Assembly: GCF_014897675.1 (NCBI RefSeq)
Contig: NZ_JABUXU010000004.1
Coordinates: 124,001 to 188,000 of the forward strand
Direction of reading: 5' to 3'
Origin: Advenella sp. FME57
Lineage (GTDB): Bacteria > Pseudomonadota > Gammaproteobacteria > Burkholderiales > Burkholderiaceae_B
DNA: 64,000 nt
The translations under genes were made by a program, and so were the position numbers. Positions 55,161 through 62,611 of the stretch are shown piece by piece (position 1 is the stretch's first letter; every line of letters begins with the position of its first letter). Under the pieces are notes generated by a model that saw nothing but the letters and a program-made list of their open reading frames with translations, did not search any database and had not been told where the DNA came from.

Positions 55161-56330
55161 ATGCGTCCTCAGTACCTAGCAAAACCTATTGCATCGCTGA
55201 ATGTACTATCTGTGGCTCTGGGAGTCGATATTGACGTTCTAAGAAATGCCGCATCAAACATAGAACGGCATTATCATCCACATTCAGTTCCAAAGAAGGA
55301 TGGGTCGCTGCGAAGTATTTATATTCCTAGTATTCATTTAAAAAAAATACAAAAGCGAATCAATAGGAATATCTTCGAAAATATTAGTTATCCAGGATAT
55401 TTATTCGGGGGAATTAAAGAGCGTGATTATGTCAAGAATGCCAACGCACATGCCTCTGCCGAGCTTTTAATTGCCTTGGATGTTCGTGGTTTCTATCCAT
55501 CAATTACACGTGATAAGACATTGAATATTTTCAAGTTCTTTTTTAAGTTTTCACATGATGTAGCATCACTTTTAGCGGATTTAACATGTTTGAGAGGACA
55601 AGTCCCTCAAGGCGCGTGTACAAGCTCTCATTTAGCAAACCTAGTATTGCATGACACAGAATATCATTTAGTACAACATCTAAACAATAAAGGATTAACG
55701 TATACGAGGCTTCTTGACGATATCTCGATCTCGTCAAAAACGCAATTGGAGGAAAAGCAAGTTCAAACTCTTATTGGAAAAGTTCGTACTATGCTGAATG
55801 AACAGGGGCTAAAGTTACAGAATAAAAAAACCAAGATAACTTCTCGCAAAAACCCGGAAAATTTGATGGAAGTAACTGGACTTTGGCTAAACAGGGGGCG
55901 GGCACGTGTACATCGGAATGAGCGAAGAATAATTCGTGCTGAATTACATAAATGCGAGAGTATGTCGCGGTTAAGTAAATCCTCACCTGAATATCATGAT
56001 TTCTATAATAGATTATCAGGACGAGTCGCGAAACTCACCTATCTCGAGCATAAAGAAGCTTTGTCTTATCGATCTCGGTTACGAGAAATTTTGCCAATTT
56101 ATGAAAAAAATGAAATTCACCGTACTATACAGTTAGTAACTTCCTTACAAAAGTCTTCTATAAAAGATCGAGGAAAATACGCCTACTATGCGAAATTTCA
56201 TCAAGTCCGCTATCGCCTTAACATCTTAGGACGGACAGACGGTGGATTAGCAAAAAAATTGGCTACAACATTACAAACCTGTAAGCCTACATCTGACAAA
56301 GAGAGGTTGTTCTATCATGACATTATCTGA
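55161..56330 (+). CDS. Retron reverse transcriptase with LLDD active-site motif
   Basis: A ~389-residue retron-type RT. The retron-specific NAxxH motif is NANAHAS (~92), motif A is LDVRGFYPSI (~106), the conserved VPQGACTSSHLANL follows (~149), and the retron VTG motif is MEVTGLWLN (~236). The catalytic motif, normally YADD, reads TRLLDDISIS (~183), so both Asp residues are kept but Tyr-Ala is Leu-Leu. It would copy the msd part of the upstream RNA into msDNA. I start at the ATG at 55161, two codons into a TTG frame. The gene is AT-rich and overlaps the cold-shock gene by 14 bp. Confidence 0.88.
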   Translation: MRPQYLAKPIASLNVLSVALGVDIDVLRNAASNIERHYHPHSVPKKDGSLRSIYIPSIHLKKIQKRINRNIFENISYPGYLFGGIKERDYVKNANAHASAELLIALDVRGFYPSITRDKTLNIFKFFFKFSHDVASLLADLTCLRGQVPQGACTSSHLANLVLHDTEYHLVQHLNNKGLTYTRLLDDISISSKTQLEEKQVQTLIGKVRTMLNEQGLKLQNKKTKITSRKNPENLMEVTGLWLNRGRARVHRNERRIIRAELHKCESMSRLSKSSPEYHDFYNRLSGRVAKLTYLEHKEALSYRSRLREILPIYEKNEIHRTIQLVTSLQKSSIKDRGKYAYYAKFHQVRYRLNILGRTDGGLAKKLATTLQTCKPTSDKERLFYHDII

Positions 56331-56529
56331 GGAGACAGTTGGAACTATTAAATGTTATTTCCCGTTAAAAGGTTTTGGCTTTATCACAAGACAAGCCGGG
56401 AAAGATCTGTTCTTCCATTTTCGTGATGTGCAAGGTGAAGAATGGGCGTTAGAGGGTGTCAAAGTGAGATTCCGTATCGAACGGACAGGTAAAGGTTTGC
56501 AAGCTGTAGATATATCTAGAATTGCATAG
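56317..56529 (+). CDS. Cold-shock-domain protein, presumed retron effector
   Basis: A 70-residue protein made of one cold-shock domain: GTIKCYFPLKGFGFITRQ contains the RNP1-like KGFGFI (~18-23) and DLFFHFRDV the RNP2-like part (~30-38). The family binds single-stranded RNA or DNA. It overlaps the RT gene by 14 bp with GAGAGG upstream, so it is translationally tied to it. An RT followed by a small cold-shock gene is the arrangement I recall for retron-Se72-like (type V) systems. It would be the toxic or sensing partner of the RT-msDNA complex. Confidence 0.82.
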   Translation: MTLSEETVGTIKCYFPLKGFGFITRQAGKDLFFHFRDVQGEEWALEGVKVRFRIERTGKGLQAVDISRIA

Positions 56530-56723
56530 CCTGATGTGAATACGCGCTCGCGCGATATAGATGTGTACTGATGTTGACTAACTATGGGTGTTCAGATTTG
56601 TTGATGCATTCGAAGCTATGCCGTCGATCAGATGGCTGAGCCGTGATGCCAAATCCGCTAACTAAGATGATTAATTAGTGTGGATCCTCAACAAGAAATT
56701 GAAAATAACGAAAGGAAAATATA

Positions 56724-57644
56724 TTGCTTGAATCGCTTATCAAGAATCTGAATCAGGACATCGCGCTTCTTCAGCTCCGTATTCAGAGGGACAAAGACGC
56801 GGGCTTCAATGACATGGCACGACTACTGGAAACGATGGCGATTCAGTTTTTCAGAGCTTTAGGCATTGCGAATCTCGAGAGCAAGAATCAGATTCGAGTA
56901 AACTTTCCCGCAATCGATTCGGCAGACGACGAGAAAGATGGTGGGATTGCTGTGCAAGTGACCTCGGTCGCCGACGCGAGAAAGATTAAGAAAACGATCA
57001 CTACATTCGAGAAGACGGACTCGGCCGGGCAGTCCTTATTGCATGAATATGCGTCCCTATATATATTTGGATTCTGCAAAATTTCTGACACTGTGGAAGT
57101 TCCCAGCTATTGCAAAGTGGTGGGGCCAGGCTTTTTTGTCAACAAACTTGTCGACCTTGATGATGAAGAAGCTATACAGACAATTGTTGATTCAATCCGT
57201 CGTCATGTTGATTATTCTTCCCTTCACCCATATAGCGATATTGAGTGCCTCAAAATCGTACTGGGCTATGTAGGGCGGAATGCGGTTCGACACTACGTGT
57301 CGTGCGAAGGTAATTTCGACGATATGACAAAGGGCCTCAAAGAGATTTCGGAGCTCATCGGAAAGGGTACAGTGAACAGAAAGCAGAAGTCCAAAGCTCA
57401 TCATGAGTTTCAGGATCAAGAAATTTCACGATTCTTGTTGAACGTGCTGGATCACATTGGGGCGATCACTGCGACTGTAAACTCGGCAAATCGCAATGGT
57501 ATCGTATGTTTAAGCTTGCATGACGTGCAAACCATTGATGGACGGAAGCGGGCGATCACCACTCTAGCGCAGCAAATAGCTTTAAGTTACGACATTGCTA
57601 TGCCATTGGGAATGCATGAAGTAGGTAAACCCTGGCCGAATTAG
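56724..57644 (+). CDS. SMEK-domain-like protein, possible PD-(D/E)XK nuclease
   Basis: A 306-residue protein. The first ~130 residues (GFNDMARLLETMAIQFFRAL, NFPAIDSADDEKDGGIAVQV, KIKKTITTFEKT) look like the SMEK-type domain, a restriction-nuclease-like fold found in multi-gene defence systems. Asp in AIDSAD and the acidic/Gln residues of GIAVQVTS would be the metal site. The C-terminal ~170 residues are unknown. The start is TTG at 56724 with AAAGGA 8 bp upstream. It stands alone on the plus strand and is the last gene of the defence-rich stretch. Confidence 0.55.
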   Translation: MLESLIKNLNQDIALLQLRIQRDKDAGFNDMARLLETMAIQFFRALGIANLESKNQIRVNFPAIDSADDEKDGGIAVQVTSVADARKIKKTITTFEKTDSAGQSLLHEYASLYIFGFCKISDTVEVPSYCKVVGPGFFVNKLVDLDDEEAIQTIVDSIRRHVDYSSLHPYSDIECLKIVLGYVGRNAVRHYVSCEGNFDDMTKGLKEISELIGKGTVNRKQKSKAHHEFQDQEISRFLLNVLDHIGAITATVNSANRNGIVCLSLHDVQTIDGRKRAITTLAQQIALSYDIAMPLGMHEVGKPWPN

Positions 57645-57909
57645 ACTGCATGGTGCGTAGTATATGGACCTTTCGTATCAGCGAAATGCGATTCACGCAT
57701 CCAGCTAAGTTTACTATCAAACGAGATACAAGCATTGTTTTGCAACTCTGAATCGATAGCGCAATATGGCCGCTCATCTTCAGGTGCCAATGAACTGATG
57801 TGAGCCGCGGCTGCCAGGCCGGTGACATTTCTTTGGGAGATGTTGTCACAATAGTAAGTGCTGAACCGTCAATAGGGGTATTGCTACCATTGTGAAGGGA
57901 GGGCGGAAC

Positions 57910-58848
57910 ATGATTTCCTGGTATCGGTCAGAGCGAGTGCACTCCGGATTAGGCCCGGAATCGGGGACTGAGGCGATGTATGTGCGCTACTTTGAGCAGG
58001 AGCGCCCGCGGCTGCTTGGCATTGCATACCGGATTCTAGGATCCCGCGCGGAAGCAGAAGACGCGGTGCAGGACACCTTTCTGCGCTGGCAGGCGTTGGA
58101 CATCGATGGCATCGAGTCTCCGGGCGCCTGGTTGACAACCGCCTGTACGCGGCGCGCTATCGATCTTCTGCGCGCCTCATATCGCAGCCGTGTCGATTAT
58201 GTGGGCAACTGGCTGCCCGAACCGGTTCATACGCTCACGGACAATAGCGTAGAGACGCAAATGGAGCTCTCGTCATCGTTATCGACTGCCTTTTTACTGA
58301 TGCTTGAACGGTTAACCCCGACGGAGCGGGCGGCATACCTGCTCTACGAGATCTTCGAGATGTCCTACGTCGACGTAGCTGCGTCACTTGAGATGAACGA
58401 GCCGGCGTGCCGCAAGCTTGTTTCGCGGGCCAAATCGCGAATTGGCGAAAATCAGGTGCGATATCGGCCTGCGGCGGCACGACAGGAAGCGCTTCTTTCT
58501 GCTTTCGAGAATGCGATCCGGACCGGAGATCTCGGCTCTCTGGCCGCCACGCTTGCGAGCGACGTCCGCTTGACTGCCGATGGCGGAGGGAAGGTGGCTG
58601 CTGTGATGGAGATTCTGGAGGGCGACGCTGTCCTGCGGTTCCTCACGAGCTATCTGGTAGGGTGGTGGTCTGACTATCAGTGGGAAGTGGCCGAACTGAA
58701 CGGATCGAAGGGGCTTATCCTGAGAGAGAAGGGCAGCATTATTGCCATTGTCTCTTTTGCTTTCGATAATGCCGATCGCATCACGGATATTTTCATTGTA
58801 CGCAATCCAGACAAGCTGGCAGGCTTTGATGCAGTTAAGCTGCATTGA
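57910..58848 (+). CDS. ECF41-type RNA polymerase sigma factor with SnoaL-like C-terminal domain
   Basis: A ~312-residue ECF sigma factor. Region 2 is RPRLLGIAYRILGSRAEAEDAVQDTFLRW (in part ~38-66). Region 4 is YVDVAASLEMNEPACRKLVSRAK (in part ~162-184). A NTF2/SnoaL-like extension occupies ~195-312. The WLPEP string between regions 2 and 4 and DGGGKV in the extension are hallmarks of ECF41, where the extension acts as a built-in regulator. The start has GGAGGG ~6 bp upstream. ECF41 genes usually sit beside a carboxymuconolactone-type, NmrA-type or epimerase gene; an NmrA-type relic lies 0.8 kb downstream. Confidence 0.85.
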   Translation: MISWYRSERVHSGLGPESGTEAMYVRYFEQERPRLLGIAYRILGSRAEAEDAVQDTFLRWQALDIDGIESPGAWLTTACTRRAIDLLRASYRSRVDYVGNWLPEPVHTLTDNSVETQMELSSSLSTAFLLMLERLTPTERAAYLLYEIFEMSYVDVAASLEMNEPACRKLVSRAKSRIGENQVRYRPAAARQEALLSAFENAIRTGDLGSLAATLASDVRLTADGGGKVAAVMEILEGDAVLRFLTSYLVGWWSDYQWEVAELNGSKGLILREKGSIIAIVSFAFDNADRITDIFIVRNPDKLAGFDAVKLH

Positions 58849-58906
58849 AGACAAAGGCGCGCAGTAACGATGTCCGCTTGGCGGTACTATTCTGGTGAAA
58901 ATTTAC

Positions 58907-58940
58907 CCCGGTAAAGACATGTCTTGCACCGGGATTTTTT
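58907..58940 (+). terminator. Terminator behind the ECF41 gene
   Basis: CCCGGT (58907-58912) and ACCGGG (58928-58933) pair, with an inner AAGAC/GTCTT stem, and ATTTTTTG follows. Confidence 0.8.
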
Positions 58941-59086
58941 GTTTTGAACGAAGGTGGTGCTATCTTGCTCGAAAGCAAGCAAAAAATCCAGGAGGCGTCA
59001 CAAATTCCTCTGTTCAAACGTCATAAGGGTATGGGAAATGTTCCCAATATCGGCGGCGAGTTGCCGCAACGTTTCAGGAGAATATC

Positions 59087-59401
59087 ATGAGCAAGAAAGC
59101 ATTTTATGTTCGACACCATGCAAAGCCCGGCAAGCGCGAAGAAGTAAAGCTAATTTGGGAGAAATATGCCCGCGCCTATGTGGAAGGCATGAAAGGGCAA
59201 ATTTATTATGTCTATGGCTTCGACGATACCGATCCCGACGTGATCATTGCCTATCAGTTATCTGACGGCGAGGCTACTTCGGAGGATTTTGTCAAACAGC
59301 CCTGGTTTGCGGATTACCAGCGAGAGACCGCCGCGTTGCTGGCTGCCCCCTCGGAACTTCGATCAATCACGCCGCAATGGATCAAGGGAGACACAGTCTG
59401 A
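59087..59401 (+). CDS. Antibiotic biosynthesis monooxygenase-like (putative quinol monooxygenase) protein
   Basis: A 104-residue protein of the ABM dimeric alpha-beta barrel fold: FYVRHHAKPGKREEVKLIWE, YYVYGFDDTDPDVIIAYQLS and DFVKQPWFADYQRE. Members such as YgiN are cofactor-free oxygenases of quinols, or simple stress proteins. AGGAG precedes the ATG at 59087. It stands ~150 bp behind the ECF41 terminator and may be one of its targets. Confidence 0.78.
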   Translation: MSKKAFYVRHHAKPGKREEVKLIWEKYARAYVEGMKGQIYYVYGFDDTDPDVIIAYQLSDGEATSEDFVKQPWFADYQRETAALLAAPSELRSITPQWIKGDTV

Positions 59402-59473
59402 TCGCTGTCTGCCGTCCGGCGGGCTTTGGCTCGTCGGGATGTCTATACTTTCGGACTATACAGTCAGCCTGCT

Positions 59474-59663
59474 GAGCACCCGGCCCTTATCGAAGCGCCA
59501 CGGATCAAAGCAGTACACTCCGCCCATGTCCGTTGCACATGGCTGGGCTCATTGCCTCTTGCCAGTTAGCTACGCTCCTGCTCTGCTGCGTCATATTCGC
59601 GCCGCGATGCTTCTATGTCCTACCACGTATCGCGTATCCAGTCCGTGAACCCGGCCAGTGGTT
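59474..59663 (-). pseudogene. Remnant of a second HxlR regulator gene and its 3' flank
   Basis: These 190 bp align without gaps to 60859-61048, which covers the last ~98 bp of the intact HxlR gene and 92 bp of its downstream flank. In the remnant the reading frame has a stop where the intact gene has Gln (RDTW-Gln-DIEASRR becomes TAG), and the first three quarters of the gene are missing. The remnant is fused directly to an NmrA remnant at 59664. Confidence 0.85.
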
Positions 59664-59780
59664 GCGCTAGAGCGCGAATTCGGTCCAATGCTCACGCTGG
59701 AGCAATGGCTGTCGGGCCCGGGAAAAGCACTTTTTGAGGCGGCGCTGAATGCATCCAAGGCCGGCATCGCGTTGCGTTGA
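59664..59780 (+). pseudogene. Remnant of a second NmrA-type reductase gene (3' end)
   Basis: These 117 bp align without gaps to 62288-62404, the last 38 codons and stop of the intact NmrA-type gene (ending in ...VDIALR there, ...AGIALR here). The remnant adjoins the HxlR remnant, so a former divergent HxlR/NmrA copy has lost ~1.24 kb between them. Confidence 0.85.
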
Positions 59781-59784
59781 CTAG

Positions 59785-59811
59785 CTGGCCGGAAGATTAA
59801 TGGCCGGCCAG
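59785..59811. terminator. Perfect 8-bp GC-rich hairpin
   Basis: CTGGCCGG (59785-59792) pairs with CCGGCCAG (59804-59811); ATTATT follows. It lies just behind the NmrA remnant and probably was its terminator. Confidence 0.5.
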
Positions 59812-60154
59812 ATTATTCGTGCAGAGAATGGATATCCGTTGTAGTACGAACAACGGCAGAGTTTGCGTATAGCTTGCGTATGGTACCGTCGTTGACACAG
59901 ACTAAATAAATATCTACGACAATGAGGTACATATATATCTTGGCTTCAATTGTAGAAATTGCGCCAATTCCGTCTTAGAATCTCTATAAGCAGAAAAAGG
60001 CATGCTTCCAATGGCTTCGGCATTATGTATACTGCGAAAGCAGTGTCTATGCGTCAGTCATTTTTTATACATTGTATGCGCGTTGTAGTACGCAGACGGT
60101 GGTTAAATGAAGCTATCATCTGTTCTTCATTGCGGCTATCTGGATTACACACTT
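59812..60154. other. Intergenic region before the LysE gene
   Basis: About 340 bp with no supported gene or strong repeat. It should hold the promoter of the LysE-type gene. Confidence 0.4.
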
Positions 60155-60778
60155 ATGGACTATTTTTCGCAATTACTCGCGCTCGCAGGAATCATTCTTC
60201 TGGGATGCGCCAGTCCTGGGCCTGACTTTGTCGCGGTAACTTCGCATGCCTTGAATAACCGGCGCTCCGGCGTCTTCGTTGGCTTGGGCATCGCCAGTGC
60301 TGTGGTTGTTTGGGCAACGTTGGCCATCCTCGGATTTGGCCTGCTCATCAAGGAGTTGTACTGGTTGTACGAAGCCATCCGCCTGGCAGGGGCCATCTAT
60401 CTGGTCTATCTCGGCAGCCGTATGCTGATGGGCGTTTTCAAAGGGAAGTACGACCAACAGAACCTCGCGGGGGTGTCTACGGTGGGCGTGGGACAGTCAT
60501 GGCGCATAGGATTTGTCGTTGGCATTACCAACCCGAAAACGGCTACTTTTTTTGCTACCTTGTTCGTAACCTTGCTGCCGGTCGGTGCGCCGCCCCTGGT
60601 CTATATTGCTGTTGTTGCCATGGTGGGCGTAATAACCAGCCTTTGGCTTTGCCTGTTGGCATCAGTATTCTCAATCGGCCGCGTTCGATCCATCTATGCC
60701 AGCATCCGCCGTCCCGTTGATGCCTTGATGGGCGCTGTCTTGGTTGGTCTGGGCGTGAGAATGGCAACAGGCCGCTGA
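60155..60778 (+). CDS. LysE/RhtB family amino-acid exporter
   Basis: A ~207-residue inner-membrane protein with about six hydrophobic helices. The family motif ASPGPDFVAVTSHALNNRRSG stands in its usual place near the N-terminus (given as ASPGPDFVAVT, ~19-29), and VGITNPKTATFFATLF (~128) is also typical. It exports amino acids or similar small solutes. I prefer the ATG at 60155, which gives the standard MDYFSQLLALAGI start; an in-frame ATG at 60107 adds 16 residues. Neither has a clear ribosome site. Confidence 0.85.
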   Translation: MDYFSQLLALAGIILLGCASPGPDFVAVTSHALNNRRSGVFVGLGIASAVVVWATLAILGFGLLIKELYWLYEAIRLAGAIYLVYLGSRMLMGVFKGKYDQQNLAGVSTVGVGQSWRIGFVVGITNPKTATFFATLFVTLLPVGAPPLVYIAVVAMVGVITSLWLCLLASVFSIGRVRSIYASIRRPVDALMGAVLVGLGVRMATGR

Positions 60779-60950
60779 TGGGTATGCCTTCGAATTCTTA
60801 AAACTAGATCAGAGTAAATCAAAGCTTGTCTGACAGCTTCCGAATAGGTGCTCAAATTGAGCACCCGGCCCCTATCGAGGCTCCCTGGATCAAAGCAGTA
60901 CACTCCGCCCATATCCGTTGCACATAGCTGGGCTCAATGCCTTTTGCCGG

Positions 60951-61391
60951 TTAGCTACGCTCCTGCTCTGCTGCGTCATATTCGCGCCGCGATGCTTCAA
61001 TGTCCTGCCACGTATCGCGTATCCAGTCCGTGAACCCGGCCAGTGGTTTCAGCATCGAGTGCCCCCGTTGGGTGAGCTCGTATTCCACGCGGGGTGGCAA
61101 CTCGGTGTAGTAGTGCCGTGCTACGAGGCCGTCTCGCTCCAGATTACGCAAAGTGAGTGTCAGCATCCGTTGAGAGATATCAGGAATACCGCGTCTGAGG
61201 GCGCCGAATCGCATTGGCGTGTCGGGCGAAAGCGATAGCAGCGAGATCACAAGAATCGTCCATTTGTCGCCAAGCCGGGCGAGTACGCTTCCAGGTGCAC
61301 AGGGTGTTAGCACCGGCCCGTTTGGGGTCTCAATGACGGGCCGGCCATTGACCTCACGTGGCATGACTTCCTTTTTGGGACTGTTTTGCAT
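60951..61391 (-). CDS. HxlR-family transcriptional regulator
   Basis: A 146-residue MarR-like winged-helix protein of the HxlR group. CAPGSVLARLGDKWTILVISLL (in part ~31-52) includes the conserved Cys and the GDKW.. helix, FGALRRGIPDISQRMLTLTLRNLERDGLV is the recognition part, and PPRVEYELTQRGHSML the wing. Such regulators often sense quinones, aldehydes or diamide through the N-terminal Cys. It is divergent from the NmrA-type reductase gene and probably represses it. Confidence 0.87.
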   Translation of the reverse strand: MQNSPKKEVMPREVNGRPVIETPNGPVLTPCAPGSVLARLGDKWTILVISLLSLSPDTPMRFGALRRGIPDISQRMLTLTLRNLERDGLVARHYYTELPPRVEYELTQRGHSMLKPLAGFTDWIRDTWQDIEASRREYDAAEQERS

Positions 61392-61393
61392 TC

Positions 61394-61409
61394 GTTACCT
61401 CTATGTAAC
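61394..61409. promoter_or_regulatory. Inverted repeat, probable HxlR operator
   Basis: GTTAC and GTAAC flank a 6-base centre directly before the HxlR start codon in the divergent promoter region; a further GTTAC stands near the NmrA-type start (~61474). The pattern fits binding sites of the HxlR protein. Confidence 0.5.
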
Positions 61410-61492
61410 TCAGGATCAAAAATGTGCCGTCTTGTGGCAAATTGATTATAGTTTAGAATAGGAACTAACAACAGTTACTATGGATAACTAAT

Positions 61493-62404
61493 ATGAAAAG
61501 CTCTGCAGAATTTCTTGTTTTTGGGGTTACAGGGCAGCAAGGCGGGGCCGTTGCGCGGGCGCTTCGGGCCAAAGGTTGCACAGTTCGCGGCTTTGTCCGT
61601 GATCCGCAAAGCAACAAGGCAAAGGCGCTTGCCCAGGAAGGCATTACGCTGGCCGTTGGCGATCTGTTCGACCGTGCCTCTATTGACCGGGCAATGGTTG
61701 GTGTAAAAGGTGTGTTCAGTGTGCAAACCAGTTCGCCGTCAGGATTGGTATCGGATGAACAGGAAGTTCTTCAGGGTGTGGCAGTTGCCGACAGCGCTGT
61801 CGCGGCTGGTGTAGAGCACTTTGTCTATTCCTCAGGCGGGGCGGCCGGCAAAGGCCATACCGGGATGGGGCATTTCGACAGTAAATCCCAAATCGAGGAT
61901 CACATCCGCAGCGTGCCCCTGGCGGCTACGATCACGCGTCCGGCCAGCTTCATGGAAATGATGATGCTGCCCGGCATGGGGTTGAATGAAGGGCGCTTCA
62001 CGTTCTTCATGTATCCACGTCAGGCGATGCAAATGATTGCGCTGGATGATCTTGGACGTATCAATGCTCAGATTCTCTGTCAGCCCGATCGCTATGCAGG
62101 GCAGTCCTTGGAGCTATCTGGACAGGCCATTGTCGGCGACGATTTGGAGAGCGCCTTCTCCCATGCAGCGGGCCGTCCAATCCGCTATCAGCGGTTCCCG
62201 GAGGAATTGCTGGCAACCAATGCCTTCCTGAGAGAGCTTACAGTGCTCGTCGATAATGGTGTGGTTTCGGGGGTTGCAGACATCCCCGCGCTAGAGCGCG
62301 AATTCGGTCCAATGCTCACGCTGGAGCAATGGCTGTCAGGCCCGGGAAAAGCACTTTTTGAGGCGGCACTGAATGCTTCCAAGGTGGACATTGCGTTGCG
62401 TTGA
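61493..62404 (+). CDS. NmrA-family NAD(P)-binding reductase
   Basis: A 303-residue atypical short-chain dehydrogenase fold. The dinucleotide loop GVTGQQGGAVARAL (~9-22) keeps GxxGxxG, RDPQSN follows the second strand, and the middle has VYSSGGAAGKGHTGMGHFDS with a Ser but no canonical YxxxK. The family reduces quinones or senses NADP. It is divergent from HxlR with a shared operator region, a common pairing for quinone or aldehyde stress. A 117-bp remnant of a second copy lies at 59664. Confidence 0.85.
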   Translation: MKSSAEFLVFGVTGQQGGAVARALRAKGCTVRGFVRDPQSNKAKALAQEGITLAVGDLFDRASIDRAMVGVKGVFSVQTSSPSGLVSDEQEVLQGVAVADSAVAAGVEHFVYSSGGAAGKGHTGMGHFDSKSQIEDHIRSVPLAATITRPASFMEMMMLPGMGLNEGRFTFFMYPRQAMQMIALDDLGRINAQILCQPDRYAGQSLELSGQAIVGDDLESAFSHAAGRPIRYQRFPEELLATNAFLRELTVLVDNGVVSGVADIPALEREFGPMLTLEQWLSGPGKALFEAALNASKVDIALR

Positions 62405-62611
62405 TTGGTCTGGCCATTGGCGGCCAACTGCACCGCCTGGCACAGTCGTTCAGAGCGTTGGCGCCGAAGGTCTGCCATTATCATGGTTTTTATATCGTTT
62501 TCGTGCAGCATGGCAAACGTGCGGCCAGATGCGATGGCCTTGGTTTGGGCGGTCTCGGCCCTAGGGTATCGCCGCCGACATTCACCCGATCTGGCGTATG
62601 GTCCAGTGCCG

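Noticed and set aside
56650-56700. TTAATTAGTG near 56675 as a possible far-end copy of the transposon repeat
   Set aside because: Only about nine bases match, in the same orientation instead of inverted, and no tandem copies are nearby.
60694-60912. 72-residue minus-strand frame starting MGGVYCFDP, its first codons also present in the duplicated copy near 59522
   Set aside because: The match follows from the DNA-level duplication; substitutions do not look protein-conserving (SLDR against RFDK with other changes) and the frame runs into the LysE gene.
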